64,000 nt of DNA, from contig CAZFWG010000014.1 in NCBI GenBank assembly GCA_964522525.1, positions 3,514-67,513 of the forward strand, written 5' to 3'. Numbering within the stretch: the stretch's first letter is position 1; each line of letters opens with the position of its first letter. The translations under genes were made by a program, and so were the position numbers. The notes under the pieces were generated by a model, which saw only the letters and a list, made by a program, of their open reading frames with translations, had not been told where the DNA came from and made no database searches. This DNA is from CAYUYV01 sp964522525 (lineage in GTDB: Bacteria > Pseudomonadota > Alphaproteobacteria > JAJFIK01). This document shows positions 8,237-17,600 of this stretch, piece by piece.

Positions 8237-9766
8237 TCACCGGTTCTGGTAGGCCCCATCATCGCCACGTGGATTGTAGGCGGGCTGACCACCCTGATTG
8301 CCGTTGGGATAGGCGGGCTGAGGCTCGGCCGGATAGGACGCATTGTCCTGATAGGTCTGGCCGGGGACCCCTTGCTCCGGTGCGCCGGGACCGTTGAACC
8401 CGGCCGGCGTGCCTTGCGGCGGATAGGGCTGGCCCAATCCGCCATCGGCGGTCGGCACGCCCTGATTAAGAGGATAGACGGGCGGACGATTGCCATAGGT
8501 ATCTTCAAGGGCGGCCGGCACGATGCCCCGCCGCGTGATTTCCCAATAGCCGTTCTCCCCCGACAGCATCAGCCCGCGCTGGTTCAAGTTGAGCGCAAGC
8601 TGCTCGATCGCACCGGCAAAGACGATGCGCAGCTCCGCACCCCGCGCCGACAGGGCCAGGGTCTCGGTGGTCACGATGGTGGGAATGTCGGCCAGGCGCC
8701 CGCGAATGTCGGTCCAATCCTGCACCGAGGCCAAGCGCACCGTGGCTTCCATCAGATAGCGCGTGCCGTAATCGACGAGGGTCTGGGATTTCCAGTCATC
8801 CGAGATGACCGAGAGGGCTTCCCGGACGGCGAGGTCATAGACCGTCTCCGTCGTGGCGGATTGGGGCCGGACGAGCGGGCCTTGCACCACCGTGCTGAAA
8901 GGCCGGCGATCGGCCCTCTCAATGCGGACCAGGGACAGTTGAAGACGGACATCCCCGCTTTCGGCCGGCACAGCGCCCGTGGGGGGCACCCCCACATCGG
9001 CGGGTCGCGAAGCGGTACCGGCGCCATAGCTGCTGCCCGGCGTGCCGCCTTGACCCAACGGGTCGTTTGAAAAGCTCACATCCGAGGCGCCTTGGACCGC
9101 ATGGGCCAGGAGCACGGCACTCGCCCCGTAGCGCTGGACCATGGTCTCCATGTAAAGCCAGTCGCCCCGCAGCGCGGTATCGGCATCGATCGCGGAGATA
9201 TCGGTCAGATCGCCCAGGGGCGCGATTACCGGCACCAGTTCGTTGCCCAGGGACTGGGCCGACCAGGCCTCAAACCAGGGGTTGGATTGTTCCCACAGCA
9301 TCAGTTGGCCATCGGCCTCGAGAACCGGCAGGACCAGGATCGGCGGTGATTGGGTCTCGCTGAAGGGGATATTGGCGTCGAGCAGCACCTGGCGCACGCT
9401 CTCGGCGCGAAAATTATAGGTGATGCGGGCCAGATAACGATTCCGGCTGTTGCGTTCATCTTCAATGCGCAAGCCGGCGCCCATTTCGGTGATCGCCTGA
9501 TCCCCCAGGATCGGCAGGCGCGGCCAGTCCTGGGGCCGGGTCAGGCGCCGCAGAACCGTGGTGAACGCCTCGCGGCGGCCTTGGGAGTGGGCGATTTCTC
9601 GGGCGTCGGCCGCATTGTCGGCCGTGGCGTCGACTTGCACGCCTTCCACCGCGAAAACATTCGCCTGGGCTTGGGTAACGCCTGAAAACGCGCATAACGC
9701 GACCAGCAGGGCCCATTTCCAGACCCGCGGCGCCCCATCACGCCGGCCAGATGCCATCAGCCGCAT
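8237..9766 (-). CDS. DUF2066 domain-containing exported protein
   Basis: About 509 residues with a signal peptide (WALLVALCAFSGVTQAQA). The N-terminal half contains the DUF2066 pattern: VDATADNAADAREIA, then GRREAFTTVLRRLTRP and the RYLARITYNFRAESVRQVL segment. The last roughly 80 residues are a low-complexity tail rich in P, G, Q, N and Y. Function is unknown; it commonly lies between purM and hdaA in alphaproteobacteria, as here. ATG 9766 is chosen because AAGGAGAG lies about 8 nt upstream. It is divergent from purM. Confidence 0.8.
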   Translation of the reverse strand: MRLMASGRRDGAPRVWKWALLVALCAFSGVTQAQANVFAVEGVQVDATADNAADAREIAHSQGRREAFTTVLRRLTRPQDWPRLPILGDQAITEMGAGLRIEDERNSRNRYLARITYNFRAESVRQVLLDANIPFSETQSPPILVLPVLEADGQLMLWEQSNPWFEAWSAQSLGNELVPVIAPLGDLTDISAIDADTALRGDWLYMETMVQRYGASAVLLAHAVQGASDVSFSNDPLGQGGTPGSSYGAGTASRPADVGVPPTGAVPAESGDVRLQLSLVRIERADRRPFSTVVQGPLVRPQSATTETVYDLAVREALSVISDDWKSQTLVDYGTRYLMEATVRLASVQDWTDIRGRLADIPTIVTTETLALSARGAELRIVFAGAIEQLALNLNQRGLMLSGENGYWEITRRGIVPAALEDTYGNRPPVYPLNQGVPTADGGLGQPYPPQGTPAGFNGPGAPEQGVPGQTYQDNASYPAEPQPAYPNGNQGGQPAYNPRGDDGAYQNR

Positions 9767-9916
9767 TCGTTTCTCTCCTTCTTGGCCATCTTCTTGGCCA
9801 TCGGCCAGAACCCTAGCCCACAATACGAGCCCTTTGAATACGTCGCGGGCCCAGGCTATGCCTAGCCTCGATATGCCTCTCCAGGGTCAATGGACCCGCC
9901 GTCAAGGACTATTCCC

Positions 9917-10978
9917 ATGGCCGACCCCGATAAACCTGACCATCCTGGCGAAAAGGGGGACGTGCCCGAGGGTCTGACCTATGCCCGGGCCGGCGTCAAT
10001 ATTGATGCCGGCAACGCGCTTGTCGACCGGATCGCGCCCGTCGCCCGCGCCACCGCGCGGCCGGGGGCGGATGCGGCCCTCGGCGGTTTCGGGGCCCTGT
10101 TCGATCTCAAGGCCGCCGGCTTCAACGATCCGCTTCTGGTTTCCGCCACCGACGGGGTCGGCACCAAATTGATGATCGCTTTCGAGACCGGGCGCCACGA
10201 GACGGTGGGCATCGACCTTGTCGCCATGTGCGTCAATGATCTGATCGTCCAGGGCGCCGAGCCCCTGTTCTTCCTCGATTATTTCGCCACCGGTCAACTG
10301 GAGCCCAAAATCGCGGCCCGTGTCGTCACGGGCATTGCCGAAGGGTGCCGGCGCGCGGGCTGCGCGCTGATCGGCGGGGAGACGGCCGAGATGCCCGCCA
10401 TGTACCGGCCCGGCCATTACGATCTTGCGGGTTTTGCCGTCGGCGCGGTGGAGCGCTCGGCTCTTCTGCCGCGCGGCGATGTCCGCGCGGGCGATGTCCT
10501 GGTGGCGCTTGCCTCCAATGGTCTGCACTCCAACGGTTTTTCCCTGGTCCGCAAAGTCCTTGAACGCGCTGGCCTTTCCTATGACGACGCGGCGCCCTTC
10601 GACCCGGAGCGGTCCCTGGGCGAGGCACTGCTCGAGCCCACCCATATCTATGTGAGCGCGCTTCTGCCTGTGATCCGGGAGGGCCGCGTGAAGGCGCTTG
10701 CCCATATCACCGGCGGCGGCGTGCCTGAAAACCTGCCCCGGGTTCTGCCCCGAGGCCTAGGTACCAAGATCGAGCCCACAAACGTCCCGCGCCCGGCGGT
10801 CTTTGACTGGCTCCAGGAGGCCGGCGGTATTCCGGACACGGAGATGGCCCGCACCTTCAATTGCGGCACCGGCATGATCCTGGTGGTCGCGGAAGCGGAT
10901 TTAAGCGCTATAATGGCAGCACCAACGCTTGCGCCCTACACGCCCCGTGTTCTCGGGCGCTTGAGCGAGAAAGGCTGA
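9917..10978 (+). CDS. purM: Phosphoribosylformylglycinamidine cyclo-ligase
   Basis: A 353-residue AIR synthetase that converts FGAM to AIR in de novo purine synthesis. Typical segments are LTYARAGVNIDAGN, ATDGVGTKLMIAFETGRH, VAMCVNDLIVQGAEPLFFLD, IGGETAEMPAMY and the C-terminal HITGGGVPENLPRVLP. The length is normal. purN follows after 61 nt on the same strand, the usual alphaproteobacterial purMN arrangement. ATG 9917 is preferred over ATG 9890, which would add a non-conserved leader. Confidence 0.95.
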   Translation: MADPDKPDHPGEKGDVPEGLTYARAGVNIDAGNALVDRIAPVARATARPGADAALGGFGALFDLKAAGFNDPLLVSATDGVGTKLMIAFETGRHETVGIDLVAMCVNDLIVQGAEPLFFLDYFATGQLEPKIAARVVTGIAEGCRRAGCALIGGETAEMPAMYRPGHYDLAGFAVGAVERSALLPRGDVRAGDVLVALASNGLHSNGFSLVRKVLERAGLSYDDAAPFDPERSLGEALLEPTHIYVSALLPVIREGRVKALAHITGGGVPENLPRVLPRGLGTKIEPTNVPRPAVFDWLQEAGGIPDTEMARTFNCGTGMILVVAEADLSAIMAAPTLAPYTPRVLGRLSEKG

Positions 10979-11039
10979 AGCTTCAGGACCCTCCGCGTCA
11001 CCGCCCGTCATCGACGGCTCCGAATGAGGACATGGCCCC

Positions 11040-11675
11040 ATGCACACCCTGGCGATCCTGATCTCCGGCCGCGGATCAAACATGAAGGCCCTGATCGATG
11101 CCTGCAAGGACGATGATTTTCCGGCAAAGGTGGGGCTCGTCATCTCCAATGTCGCCGATGCGGCCGGACTGAAGATCGCCGAAGAGGCCGGGATCGATAC
11201 CCGCGTCATCGAGCACAAAAACTCCCCCAGCCGGGAAGCCTTTGACGCCGTCATCGAGGACGCCCTGTTGGCGGCCAATGTCGATACGGTCTGCTCCGCC
11301 GGGTTCAAACGTATCTTCAGCACCCAGTTCGCCGCCCGCTGGCAGGGCCGGATCCTGAACATCCACCCTTCCCTGCTGCCGGCCTTTCCCGGCCTCAATG
11401 TGCAGGCGGCGGCCTTGAATACGGGGGTCCGCATCGCGGGGTGCACGGTCCATTATGTGACGCCGCAGCTCGACGCGGGGCCCATCATCGGTCAGGCGGC
11501 GGTGCCCGTCTATTTGGACGATACGGTGGAGGGTCTGTCCGCGCGGATCCTGGCCGAGGAACACAAGCTTTATCCCGCATGCGTCCGGCTGGTGGCGGAA
11601 GGAAAAGTACGGTTCGAGAAGGGCCGGGCCGCGTTCACGGACGCCAAGCCGCCCATGTGGCTCATCTCGTCTTGA
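11040..11675 (+). CDS. purN: Phosphoribosylglycinamide formyltransferase
   Basis: A 211-residue GAR transformylase that uses 10-formyltetrahydrofolate. The start TLAILISGRGSNMKALI is the phosphate-binding end. The catalytic region reads GRILNIHPSLLPAFPGLN with the conserved histidine, followed by GCTVHYVTPQLDAGPII, which carries the other catalytic histidine and aspartate. It is directly downstream of purM and probably co-transcribed. A 10-bp stem-loop after it separates it from the convergent ndk gene. Confidence 0.95.
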   Translation: MHTLAILISGRGSNMKALIDACKDDDFPAKVGLVISNVADAAGLKIAEEAGIDTRVIEHKNSPSREAFDAVIEDALLAANVDTVCSAGFKRIFSTQFAARWQGRILNIHPSLLPAFPGLNVQAAALNTGVRIAGCTVHYVTPQLDAGPIIGQAAVPVYLDDTVEGLSARILAEEHKLYPACVRLVAEGKVRFEKGRAAFTDAKPPMWLISS

Positions 11676-11690
11676 GCCACGCGGCAAGGC

Positions 11691-11716
11691 GGGCGGAATG
11701 ATAAACCATTCCGCCC
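11691..11716. terminator. Stem-loop between convergent purN and ndk
   Basis: GGGCGGAATG (11691-11700) pairs perfectly with CATTCCGCCC (11707-11716) across the loop ATAAAC. It lies between the stop codons of two convergent genes, the normal place for a shared bidirectional terminator. Neither strand has a good U-tract, so intrinsic termination strength is uncertain. Confidence 0.6.
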
Positions 11717-11725
11717 ACAGAAAGA

Positions 11726-12148
11726 TTAGCCGACGATTTCTTCGTCCTTGAAGAAGAACGTGATTTCCTGGGCGGCCGTTTCCGGGGAGTCAGAACCGTG
11801 CACGGAATTGCGCTCGATATTCTCGGCAAACTCCTTGCGGATCGTGCCCTCGGCTGCTTCGGCCGGATTGGTCGCGCCCATCACTTCGCGGTTCTTGGCG
11901 ATGGCGCCTTCCCCTTGGAGCACCTGAACCACGACCGGACCGGACGTCATGAAGGTCACCAGGTCGTTATAGAAGGGACGCTCCTTGTGGACCTCGTAGA
12001 ATTTCTCGGCCTGTTCCTGGGACAGGCGAATGCGCTTTTGAGCCACCACCCGAAGGTCCGCATTCTCGAATTTCTTGATGATAGCGCCGGTGATGTTCCG
12101 CTCGGTCGCGTCCGGCTTGATGATCGAAAGGGTGCGCTCAATGGCCAT
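11726..12148 (-). CDS. ndk: Nucleoside diphosphate kinase
   Basis: A 140-residue NDK that transfers phosphate between nucleoside di- and triphosphates through a histidine intermediate. It begins MAIERTLSIIKPDATERNITG. The catalytic histidine is in NSVHGSDSPETA, and the ATNPAEAAEGTIR nucleotide-binding stretch precedes it. ATG 12148 gives the family length; upstream in-frame sequence is not conserved. It stands alone on the minus strand, convergent with purN. Confidence 0.96.
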   Translation of the reverse strand: MAIERTLSIIKPDATERNITGAIIKKFENADLRVVAQKRIRLSQEQAEKFYEVHKERPFYNDLVTFMTSGPVVVQVLQGEGAIAKNREVMGATNPAEAAEGTIRKEFAENIERNSVHGSDSPETAAQEITFFFKDEEIVG

Positions 12149-12354
12149 CGGTCTTGTCCCACTGTTACATGAAGCCCTTGCCGACACGGCACGGACCTTG
12201 ATTGGTTGGAATGCCGTGGCCTTATAGCGGGGGCCGGGCCCCTTGCCAAGCGAGGCGTCCCCAAGCGTTCGCCATGTTGCGGTCTTGACCAAGGATCAAG
12301 GGCTTGGCTGCATGGTGGGGCTGGTCTGATCCCGATCAATTGGAGAAGTGCGTT

Positions 12355-13113
12355 ATGTTGGGCGGTCTTGGGGATTTTGCGATCTCGATCCTTTCGGGCG
12401 TCGTGGTCGCGATCTTTGTCGACATGTTCTATCGCTTCTACAGGCGGACCGTTTCGGATCTGGGGCGCAACCAGGCCGAGACGACAGGCGAAACGCCGCC
12501 CACCCAAGCGCCTCCTCTCCCCGAGACGCCCCCGTCCCGCCCGGCCCTGCGTCTGCATGGACAACAACCCTGGTACCGGTTGGGCATGAATCTCTGGCGG
12601 GACCGGGATGTGGCCATCCGCCTACGGCGCAATGACATATCGGAAATCGAGAAGCTCAAATATCTGTCGGCCACGCTCCTGTTCTATACGTCCATGACAA
12701 CCATCACGGCGCGGCGTCTCATCGGAGACGAGACGGGAACATTCGGCGCGTTGGCCTACGCCTATGACTCGTTCATGCTCATCCTGGCGGTGGTGTTAAT
12801 CATCTATGCCTTCGTCCAAAATCGCAAAGGCGATGGCCTGAACTTCATAGAACGGTATATCTGCGTATCCTTTCCTTTGACCATCAAGCTGACGGTTTAC
12901 ATTATTATCGGCGTGACATTGGCCACGACCATCAGCTTCATGATCATCGATATGGATCCGGACGGTGTCGAAGGTCACTGGAGCACGCATGTGATCCTCG
13001 TTTTGGCGCTCGTTGCGACCTATACCTATATGGCGCTGCGATACCGTTATCTGATGGCCATCGCGTCGGGCCGCCGCCCGGATCTGACGGACGACGCCCC
13101 GGACAGCGCATAG
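12355..13113 (+). CDS. Hypothetical membrane protein
   Basis: A 252-residue protein not recognised as a known family. An N-terminal helix (FAISILSGVVVAIFVDMFY) is followed by a proline-rich linker of about 40 residues (TGETPPTQAPPLPETPPS). Four further hydrophobic helices follow (LSATLLFYTSM, FMLILAVVLIIYAF, LTIKLTVYIIIGVTLATTIS, THVILVLALVATYTYMALRY). The start ATG 12355 has GGAGAA upstream. It is divergent from ndk and convergent, 6 nt apart, with the carboxylesterase. No operon partner gives a hint of function. Confidence 0.6.
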   Translation: MLGGLGDFAISILSGVVVAIFVDMFYRFYRRTVSDLGRNQAETTGETPPTQAPPLPETPPSRPALRLHGQQPWYRLGMNLWRDRDVAIRLRRNDISEIEKLKYLSATLLFYTSMTTITARRLIGDETGTFGALAYAYDSFMLILAVVLIIYAFVQNRKGDGLNFIERYICVSFPLTIKLTVYIIIGVTLATTISFMIIDMDPDGVEGHWSTHVILVLALVATYTYMALRYRYLMAIASGRRPDLTDDAPDSA

Positions 13114-13119
13114 CGTTTC

Positions 13120-14907
13120 TCAGGCGGGACAGGCCCCGTCCAGGAAATACGCCCGGTAACCGGCGAGCTGGGGATACCAGGCGATCACCGCGTCCAGCAC
13201 CTGGCACCGCTGGGCCTCGGTGGAGAGACGGTCATCCGCCGCAAGACGATCAAGGGCGTCTTCGACGGTCTCCAGGCTGTCGATCACCCGGGTGCCGCCA
13301 TCGGCCGGCGTATCGAAAACCATCAAACGCCCCTCGCCGAACGGGGACCATTCCGGCAGGACGCCGTCCGTCCCCTGCCCCGGCACGCCGGTATGGGCAA
13401 AGCGGCCCCAATAGTCCCTCATCGCCTTGGACACGGTTTCCCGGCCGGCCGCGTTGCTTTCGGTGAAGAAGAACCGGTCGCCCTGACCGAAGAACCGGTA
13501 GCGGTTGAAGACAAAGGGGATCTCCAGGCCGTGGGCGGCGCCGAACAGCTTGGAGAAATCCGTGGTCAGAAACCGGCCCTGTTCGTCCCAATCAAAGCGA
13601 TATCCGTAGACGGCTTCATGGCCCGCCGCGCGCATGCGGGACAAGGCATTGTCGACGGACTGAACCCGCCACATGAGGCTCTGATAGTCGGCAATCACGT
13701 CATAGAGAACCGGATCCTTGGCCCAGAAGAACACGAAGAACAGATTGTTCACATAGTCCGGGTTCAGAAAGTTGAAAAGCCGGGTCTCGTCGCGAGTGGT
13801 TCCGCTGATCACCGGTACCGCGTTGAACCCGCCCGGCGTGCCGGTGGCCTCGATCACGCCGTCCGCCGGCACCACCACCGCATCATCGATGATCGTGGGC
13901 GCATAGAGAAGCCCCGCCTGGCCCTCCTGGTAAGGCGCAAAGACGGCGGCCACATCCTGATCCCGCAACAGGCCGGCAAGGTCCTCTTCCGAGAGATCAT
14001 CCGGATCGGCGTCGGCGCCCTGGGCCTTTTGAACCATGGCCCGCACCATGGAGCGGGCGGCATTGGGATGATCCCCGGACAGACCTTCTGCCTCGCTCAA
14101 GGGCACGGAAGCGAAGCTGCCGCTTTGCAGGATCGCCCGGTGAAAGAGACCGGCGGCCTGGGGCGAAGCCATGAGGGAGGCCACATTGCGCCCTCCGGCA
14201 CTCTCCCCGAACACCGTGACCCGGCGCGGGTCACCGCCAAACGCCTCGATATTGTCGCGCACCCATTCGAGGGCCGCGATCATGTCCAGGGTGCCGAAAT
14301 TGGCGCTGCGGTCCTCGCGGGTCTCAGCCGTGGCGCGCAGGGCTTCATGGGCGAACCATCCAAGCGGCCCGAGGCGATACTGGATGGTCACCACCAGGAC
14401 ATTCTGATCGACGGCCAGGTTCCCGCCGTCATATTGGCCGGCGCGGCCCCAGACATTGCCCCCGCCATGGATCCAGACCATGACCGGAAGAGGCGCCGCG
14501 GCCGCCGCGCCCTTCGGCGCGTAGATGTCCAGGGTGAGACAATCCTCCGAGCCCATGAGCGTACCCGGCGCCAGGCCCTCTCCCTGGTCGAGGGCATTGG
14601 TGATCTGGGGACAGCGGGGCCCGAACTGGAGCGCCTCGCGGGTGCCTTCCCACGCCACCGCCGGCCGGGGCGCGCGCCAGCGCAAATCACCCACCGGGGC
14701 TTCGGCAAAGGGGATGCCCTTCCAGACTTGGGCGCCGGAGCGAGAGGTGTAGCCCACCACGTCGCCGCTCTCGGTCGTTCTGAGGGTTCCGGGATCGGCG
14801 CTGGCGACTTCGTCCGGCTCCGGCTGCCCGGAAGGTCCGCCAAGCAGATAGGCGCCGCCCACGAGAAGGACACCCACAACAATAAGGACAAGGATTATTC
14901 TCAACAT
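13120..14907 (-). CDS. Type B carboxylesterase (alpha/beta hydrolase)
   Basis: 595 residues. The N-terminal hydrophobic stretch IILVLIVVGVLLVGGAYLLGG is a signal anchor or signal peptide, so the enzyme is probably periplasmic. The type B carboxylesterase fold is clear: GIPFAEAPVGDLRWRAP, the CPQ disulfide region, SEDCLTLDIYAP, the oxyanion segment WIHGGGNVWG and the nucleophile elbow GESAGGRN. The likely catalytic histidine is in FGAAHGLEIPFVF, ending in a normal C-terminal carboxylesterase region. The physiological ester is unknown. No adjacent gene is obviously linked. Confidence 0.88.
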   Translation of the reverse strand: MLRIILVLIVVGVLLVGGAYLLGGPSGQPEPDEVASADPGTLRTTESGDVVGYTSRSGAQVWKGIPFAEAPVGDLRWRAPRPAVAWEGTREALQFGPRCPQITNALDQGEGLAPGTLMGSEDCLTLDIYAPKGAAAAAPLPVMVWIHGGGNVWGRAGQYDGGNLAVDQNVLVVTIQYRLGPLGWFAHEALRATAETREDRSANFGTLDMIAALEWVRDNIEAFGGDPRRVTVFGESAGGRNVASLMASPQAAGLFHRAILQSGSFASVPLSEAEGLSGDHPNAARSMVRAMVQKAQGADADPDDLSEEDLAGLLRDQDVAAVFAPYQEGQAGLLYAPTIIDDAVVVPADGVIEATGTPGGFNAVPVISGTTRDETRLFNFLNPDYVNNLFFVFFWAKDPVLYDVIADYQSLMWRVQSVDNALSRMRAAGHEAVYGYRFDWDEQGRFLTTDFSKLFGAAHGLEIPFVFNRYRFFGQGDRFFFTESNAAGRETVSKAMRDYWGRFAHTGVPGQGTDGVLPEWSPFGEGRLMVFDTPADGGTRVIDSLETVEDALDRLAADDRLSTEAQRCQVLDAVIAWYPQLAGYRAYFLDGACPA

Positions 14908-15135
14908 GCCTGTAACCTCTCCCTCCGGCGCATCGCGACTCCCGCCTCCCCTGCAAATTCAAGGCGGTTTGGAAGCAAGGCTTTATCCTTCAATCGCGCT
15001 TTGTCCCCTGCGTGGCGCGTGCTCCGGCCGTGTCGATTTCTTGCCATCGGACCCACGCTGCGTTTAGCTTCGGCCCGCACTCTCACCCTACCATGAAAGC
15101 GCTTGGGCCCGCGGGCCGCAAGTATCGGTTTCCCC

Positions 15136-17031
15136 ATGCTACACATCAACGACCTCACCTATCGCATCGAAGGCCGGTTGATCCTGGAAGGCGCCACGGC
15201 GGCCATCCCGGCGGGTCACAAGGTGGGTCTCGTGGGCCGCAACGGGGCGGGGAAATCCACACTCCTGCGCCTGATCATGGGTGAGGTCGGCCCCGAACAG
15301 GGGGGCATCAGCCTGCCGCGCAATGCGCGGATCGGCGCGGTTGCCCAGGAAGCGCCGGGAGGGTCCACAAGTCTGCTCGACACCGTGCTTGCCGCCGATA
15401 CGGAACGCAGCCGCCTTCTTGCCACGGCCGAGACGGAAACCGATCCCCATCAGATCGCCGAGATCCAGACGCGCCTCGCCGACATCGACGCCCATAGCGC
15501 GCCGGCGCGGGCCGCCTCGATCCTGGCAGGGCTCGGTTTCGACGAGGAGGCACAAGCTAAGCCGTGTTCGGATTTTTCCGGCGGCTGGCGCATGCGGGTG
15601 GCGCTCGCCGCCGTCCTGTTCGCCGCGCCCGACCTGCTGCTCCTCGATGAGCCCACAAACTATCTGGATCTCGAAGGCGTCATCTGGCTCGAGACCTATT
15701 TGCGCACCTATCCCTACACGGTTTTGTTGGTCAGCCACGACCGGGATCTGCTCAATCGCGCCGTGGGCGGCATTCTTCATCTGGAGCGCGGCCGCCTCAC
15801 CCTTTATTCGGGGACCTATGACCAGTTCGAAGCCCAGCGCCGGGCCCGCTTCGAGCAGCAACTGGCCCTGAAGAAGAAGCAGGAAGCTCAGCGCCGGCAT
15901 ATCGAGGCCTTTGTCGAACGTTTCCGCTACAAGGATTCCAAGGCCCGCCAGGCCCAGAGCCGCCTGAAGATCCTGGCCAAGATGCAGCCCATTGCCGCCA
16001 TGGTGGAAGACCGCCTGCCCCCCTTCACCTTTCCGGACCCGGAGCCCCTGAGCCCGCCGATCATCACCATGGAAGACGCCCAGGTCGGATACGAGGCGGA
16101 AAAGCCGATCCTCCGGCGGCTGACCTTGCGCATCGACAATGATGACCGCATTGCCCTTCTTGGCGCCAATGGCAACGGCAAATCCACGTTCGCCAAGCTG
16201 ATTGCCGGGCGGCTCAAAATCATGGCCGGACGCCTGCGCCGCTCGCCGCCCCTGCAGGTCGGCTATTTTGCCCAGCACCAGCTCGACGAGTTGAACCCGG
16301 CCGAAAGCTCCTATCAGCTCTATGAGCGCCTGCTGCCTGATGCGACGGAAGCCCAGCGCCGGGCCAAACTCGGCGCGCTCGGCTTCACGGGCGAGAAGGC
16401 CGACACCAAGATCGGGGACCTCTCGGGCGGGGAAAAGGCGCGCATCATGTTGGCGCTCGCCACCTGGAGCAAGCCCCATCTGCTGATCCTCGATGAGCCC
16501 ACGAACCATCTGGATGTGGACAGTCGCGAGGCCCTGATCCACGCCCTGAACAGCTATCAGGGAGCGGTCATTCTCATCAGCCACGACCGGCATCTGGTGG
16601 AGGCCTGTGTCGATCGACTATGGCTTGTGGCGGATGGCACGGTGACGCCGTATGAGGATGATCTCGATGCCTATCGCGCCTGGCTCCTGTCCCAGAAGAA
16701 CGGCAAGGCTTCCGGGGAAAAGCAGAACGGGGCCCTTGACGATCCCAAGGCCACGCGGGTCACCGAACGCCGGGCGGCGGCGGAACGGCGGGCGGAAATC
16801 GCGCCTTTGAAGCGGGAGGCGGAAAAATGGGAAAAGGCCGTGTCGGACCTGACCGCCAAGCTCGAACGGGCCGAGGCCAAGCTTGGCGATCCCACGATCT
16901 ACACGAACCACCCCGAGAAGGCCGCGGAACTGGGAAAACTCCGAGGGCAGATCGAAAAGAAAATCCGCGAGGCGGAGGAAAACTGGATGGCCGCGCTGGA
17001 AGCCTATGAGGCGGCGCGGGAAGAGGCTTGA
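15136..17031 (+). CDS. ABC-F family ATP-binding cassette protein
   Basis: About 631 residues with two ABC ATPase domains and no membrane segments. Domain 1 has Walker A GRNGAGKST and signature SGGWRMRVALA with LLLDEPTNYLDLEG. Domain 2 has GANGNGKST and signature LSGGEKARIMLALA with LILDEPTNHLDVDS. The linker between them is basic and helical (LKKKQEAQRRHIEAFVERFRYK), as in ribosome-acting ABC-F proteins. The C-terminus is a charged coiled coil (REAEKWEKAVSDLTAKLERAEAK). This matches the YheS/Uup branch, which acts on the ribosome. ATG 15136 begins MLHINDLTYRIEG. Confidence 0.92.
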   Translation: MLHINDLTYRIEGRLILEGATAAIPAGHKVGLVGRNGAGKSTLLRLIMGEVGPEQGGISLPRNARIGAVAQEAPGGSTSLLDTVLAADTERSRLLATAETETDPHQIAEIQTRLADIDAHSAPARAASILAGLGFDEEAQAKPCSDFSGGWRMRVALAAVLFAAPDLLLLDEPTNYLDLEGVIWLETYLRTYPYTVLLVSHDRDLLNRAVGGILHLERGRLTLYSGTYDQFEAQRRARFEQQLALKKKQEAQRRHIEAFVERFRYKDSKARQAQSRLKILAKMQPIAAMVEDRLPPFTFPDPEPLSPPIITMEDAQVGYEAEKPILRRLTLRIDNDDRIALLGANGNGKSTFAKLIAGRLKIMAGRLRRSPPLQVGYFAQHQLDELNPAESSYQLYERLLPDATEAQRRAKLGALGFTGEKADTKIGDLSGGEKARIMLALATWSKPHLLILDEPTNHLDVDSREALIHALNSYQGAVILISHDRHLVEACVDRLWLVADGTVTPYEDDLDAYRAWLLSQKNGKASGEKQNGALDDPKATRVTERRAAAERRAEIAPLKREAEKWEKAVSDLTAKLERAEAKLGDPTIYTNHPEKAAELGKLRGQIEKKIREAEENWMAALEAYEAAREEA

Positions 17032-17164
17032 GGATTGGAGGACGCCAGAGCGTGGGGCGCGTTACGAAGGTTTAAGGGCTTTGCGACATGCGCGCCGACC
17101 CGTTTCAGAATTCAGATCGTATTCTTGTTCCCGGCGACATGAGAGCCCATGAGGAGGAAGTGGA

Positions 17165-17563
17165 ATGACTGAACGTGCCGGCATGGTGCCCTATTTCGGC
17201 TACGAAGACCCCAACGCCGCCCTCGATTTCCTGGAACGCGCTTTCGGCTTTGAGACCTCCGCGCGCTATGACGGCGATGACGGCACGGTTATGCATGCGG
17301 AAATGCAATTTGGCGGTGGTGTCATCATGCTCGGTAAGGGCACGGATCAGCAGCGCACCACCACCAGGGACCTGCCGCCCGCGACCCGCGGTGTCTACTG
17401 TGTCGTCGATGACGTGGACAGCCATTTTGCCAAGGCGAAAGAAGCCGGAGCGACGGTCGTTTACGGACCCGAAGATACGGAATTCGGGACGCGCCGATAC
17501 CGGGTGATGGACCCGGAGGGCTATGAATGGTCCTTCGGCACCTACAAGCCGCAAGTGAAGTGA
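17165..17563 (+). CDS. VOC (glyoxalase-fold) family protein
   Basis: 132 residues forming one vicinal-oxygen-chelate module of two beta-alpha-beta-beta-beta halves: VPYFGYEDPNAALDFLERAFG, and later YCVVDDVDSHFAKAKEAGATV with RYRVMDPEGYEWSFGTY. It resembles PhnB-like VOC proteins of unknown substrate. GGAGGAAG lies just ahead of ATG 17165. A 6-bp stem-loop (CCATCC/GGATGG, 17564-17581) lies between it and the convergent holC gene. Confidence 0.85.
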   Translation: MTERAGMVPYFGYEDPNAALDFLERAFGFETSARYDGDDGTVMHAEMQFGGGVIMLGKGTDQQRTTTRDLPPATRGVYCVVDDVDSHFAKAKEAGATVVYGPEDTEFGTRRYRVMDPEGYEWSFGTYKPQVK

Positions 17564-17600
17564 CCATCCGTGTCGGGATGGCCTGTACGGCGCAGAAAGG

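Noticed and set aside
8212..8508. An N-terminal extension of about 99 residues on HdaA
   Set aside because: It overlaps the end of the DUF2066 coding sequence and reads as low-complexity P/R/S/T sequence, while ATG 8211 gives the family length.
13393..15096. A 567-codon plus-strand open frame opposite the carboxylesterase
   Set aside because: The minus-strand gene has all catalytic motifs; the plus frame has none.
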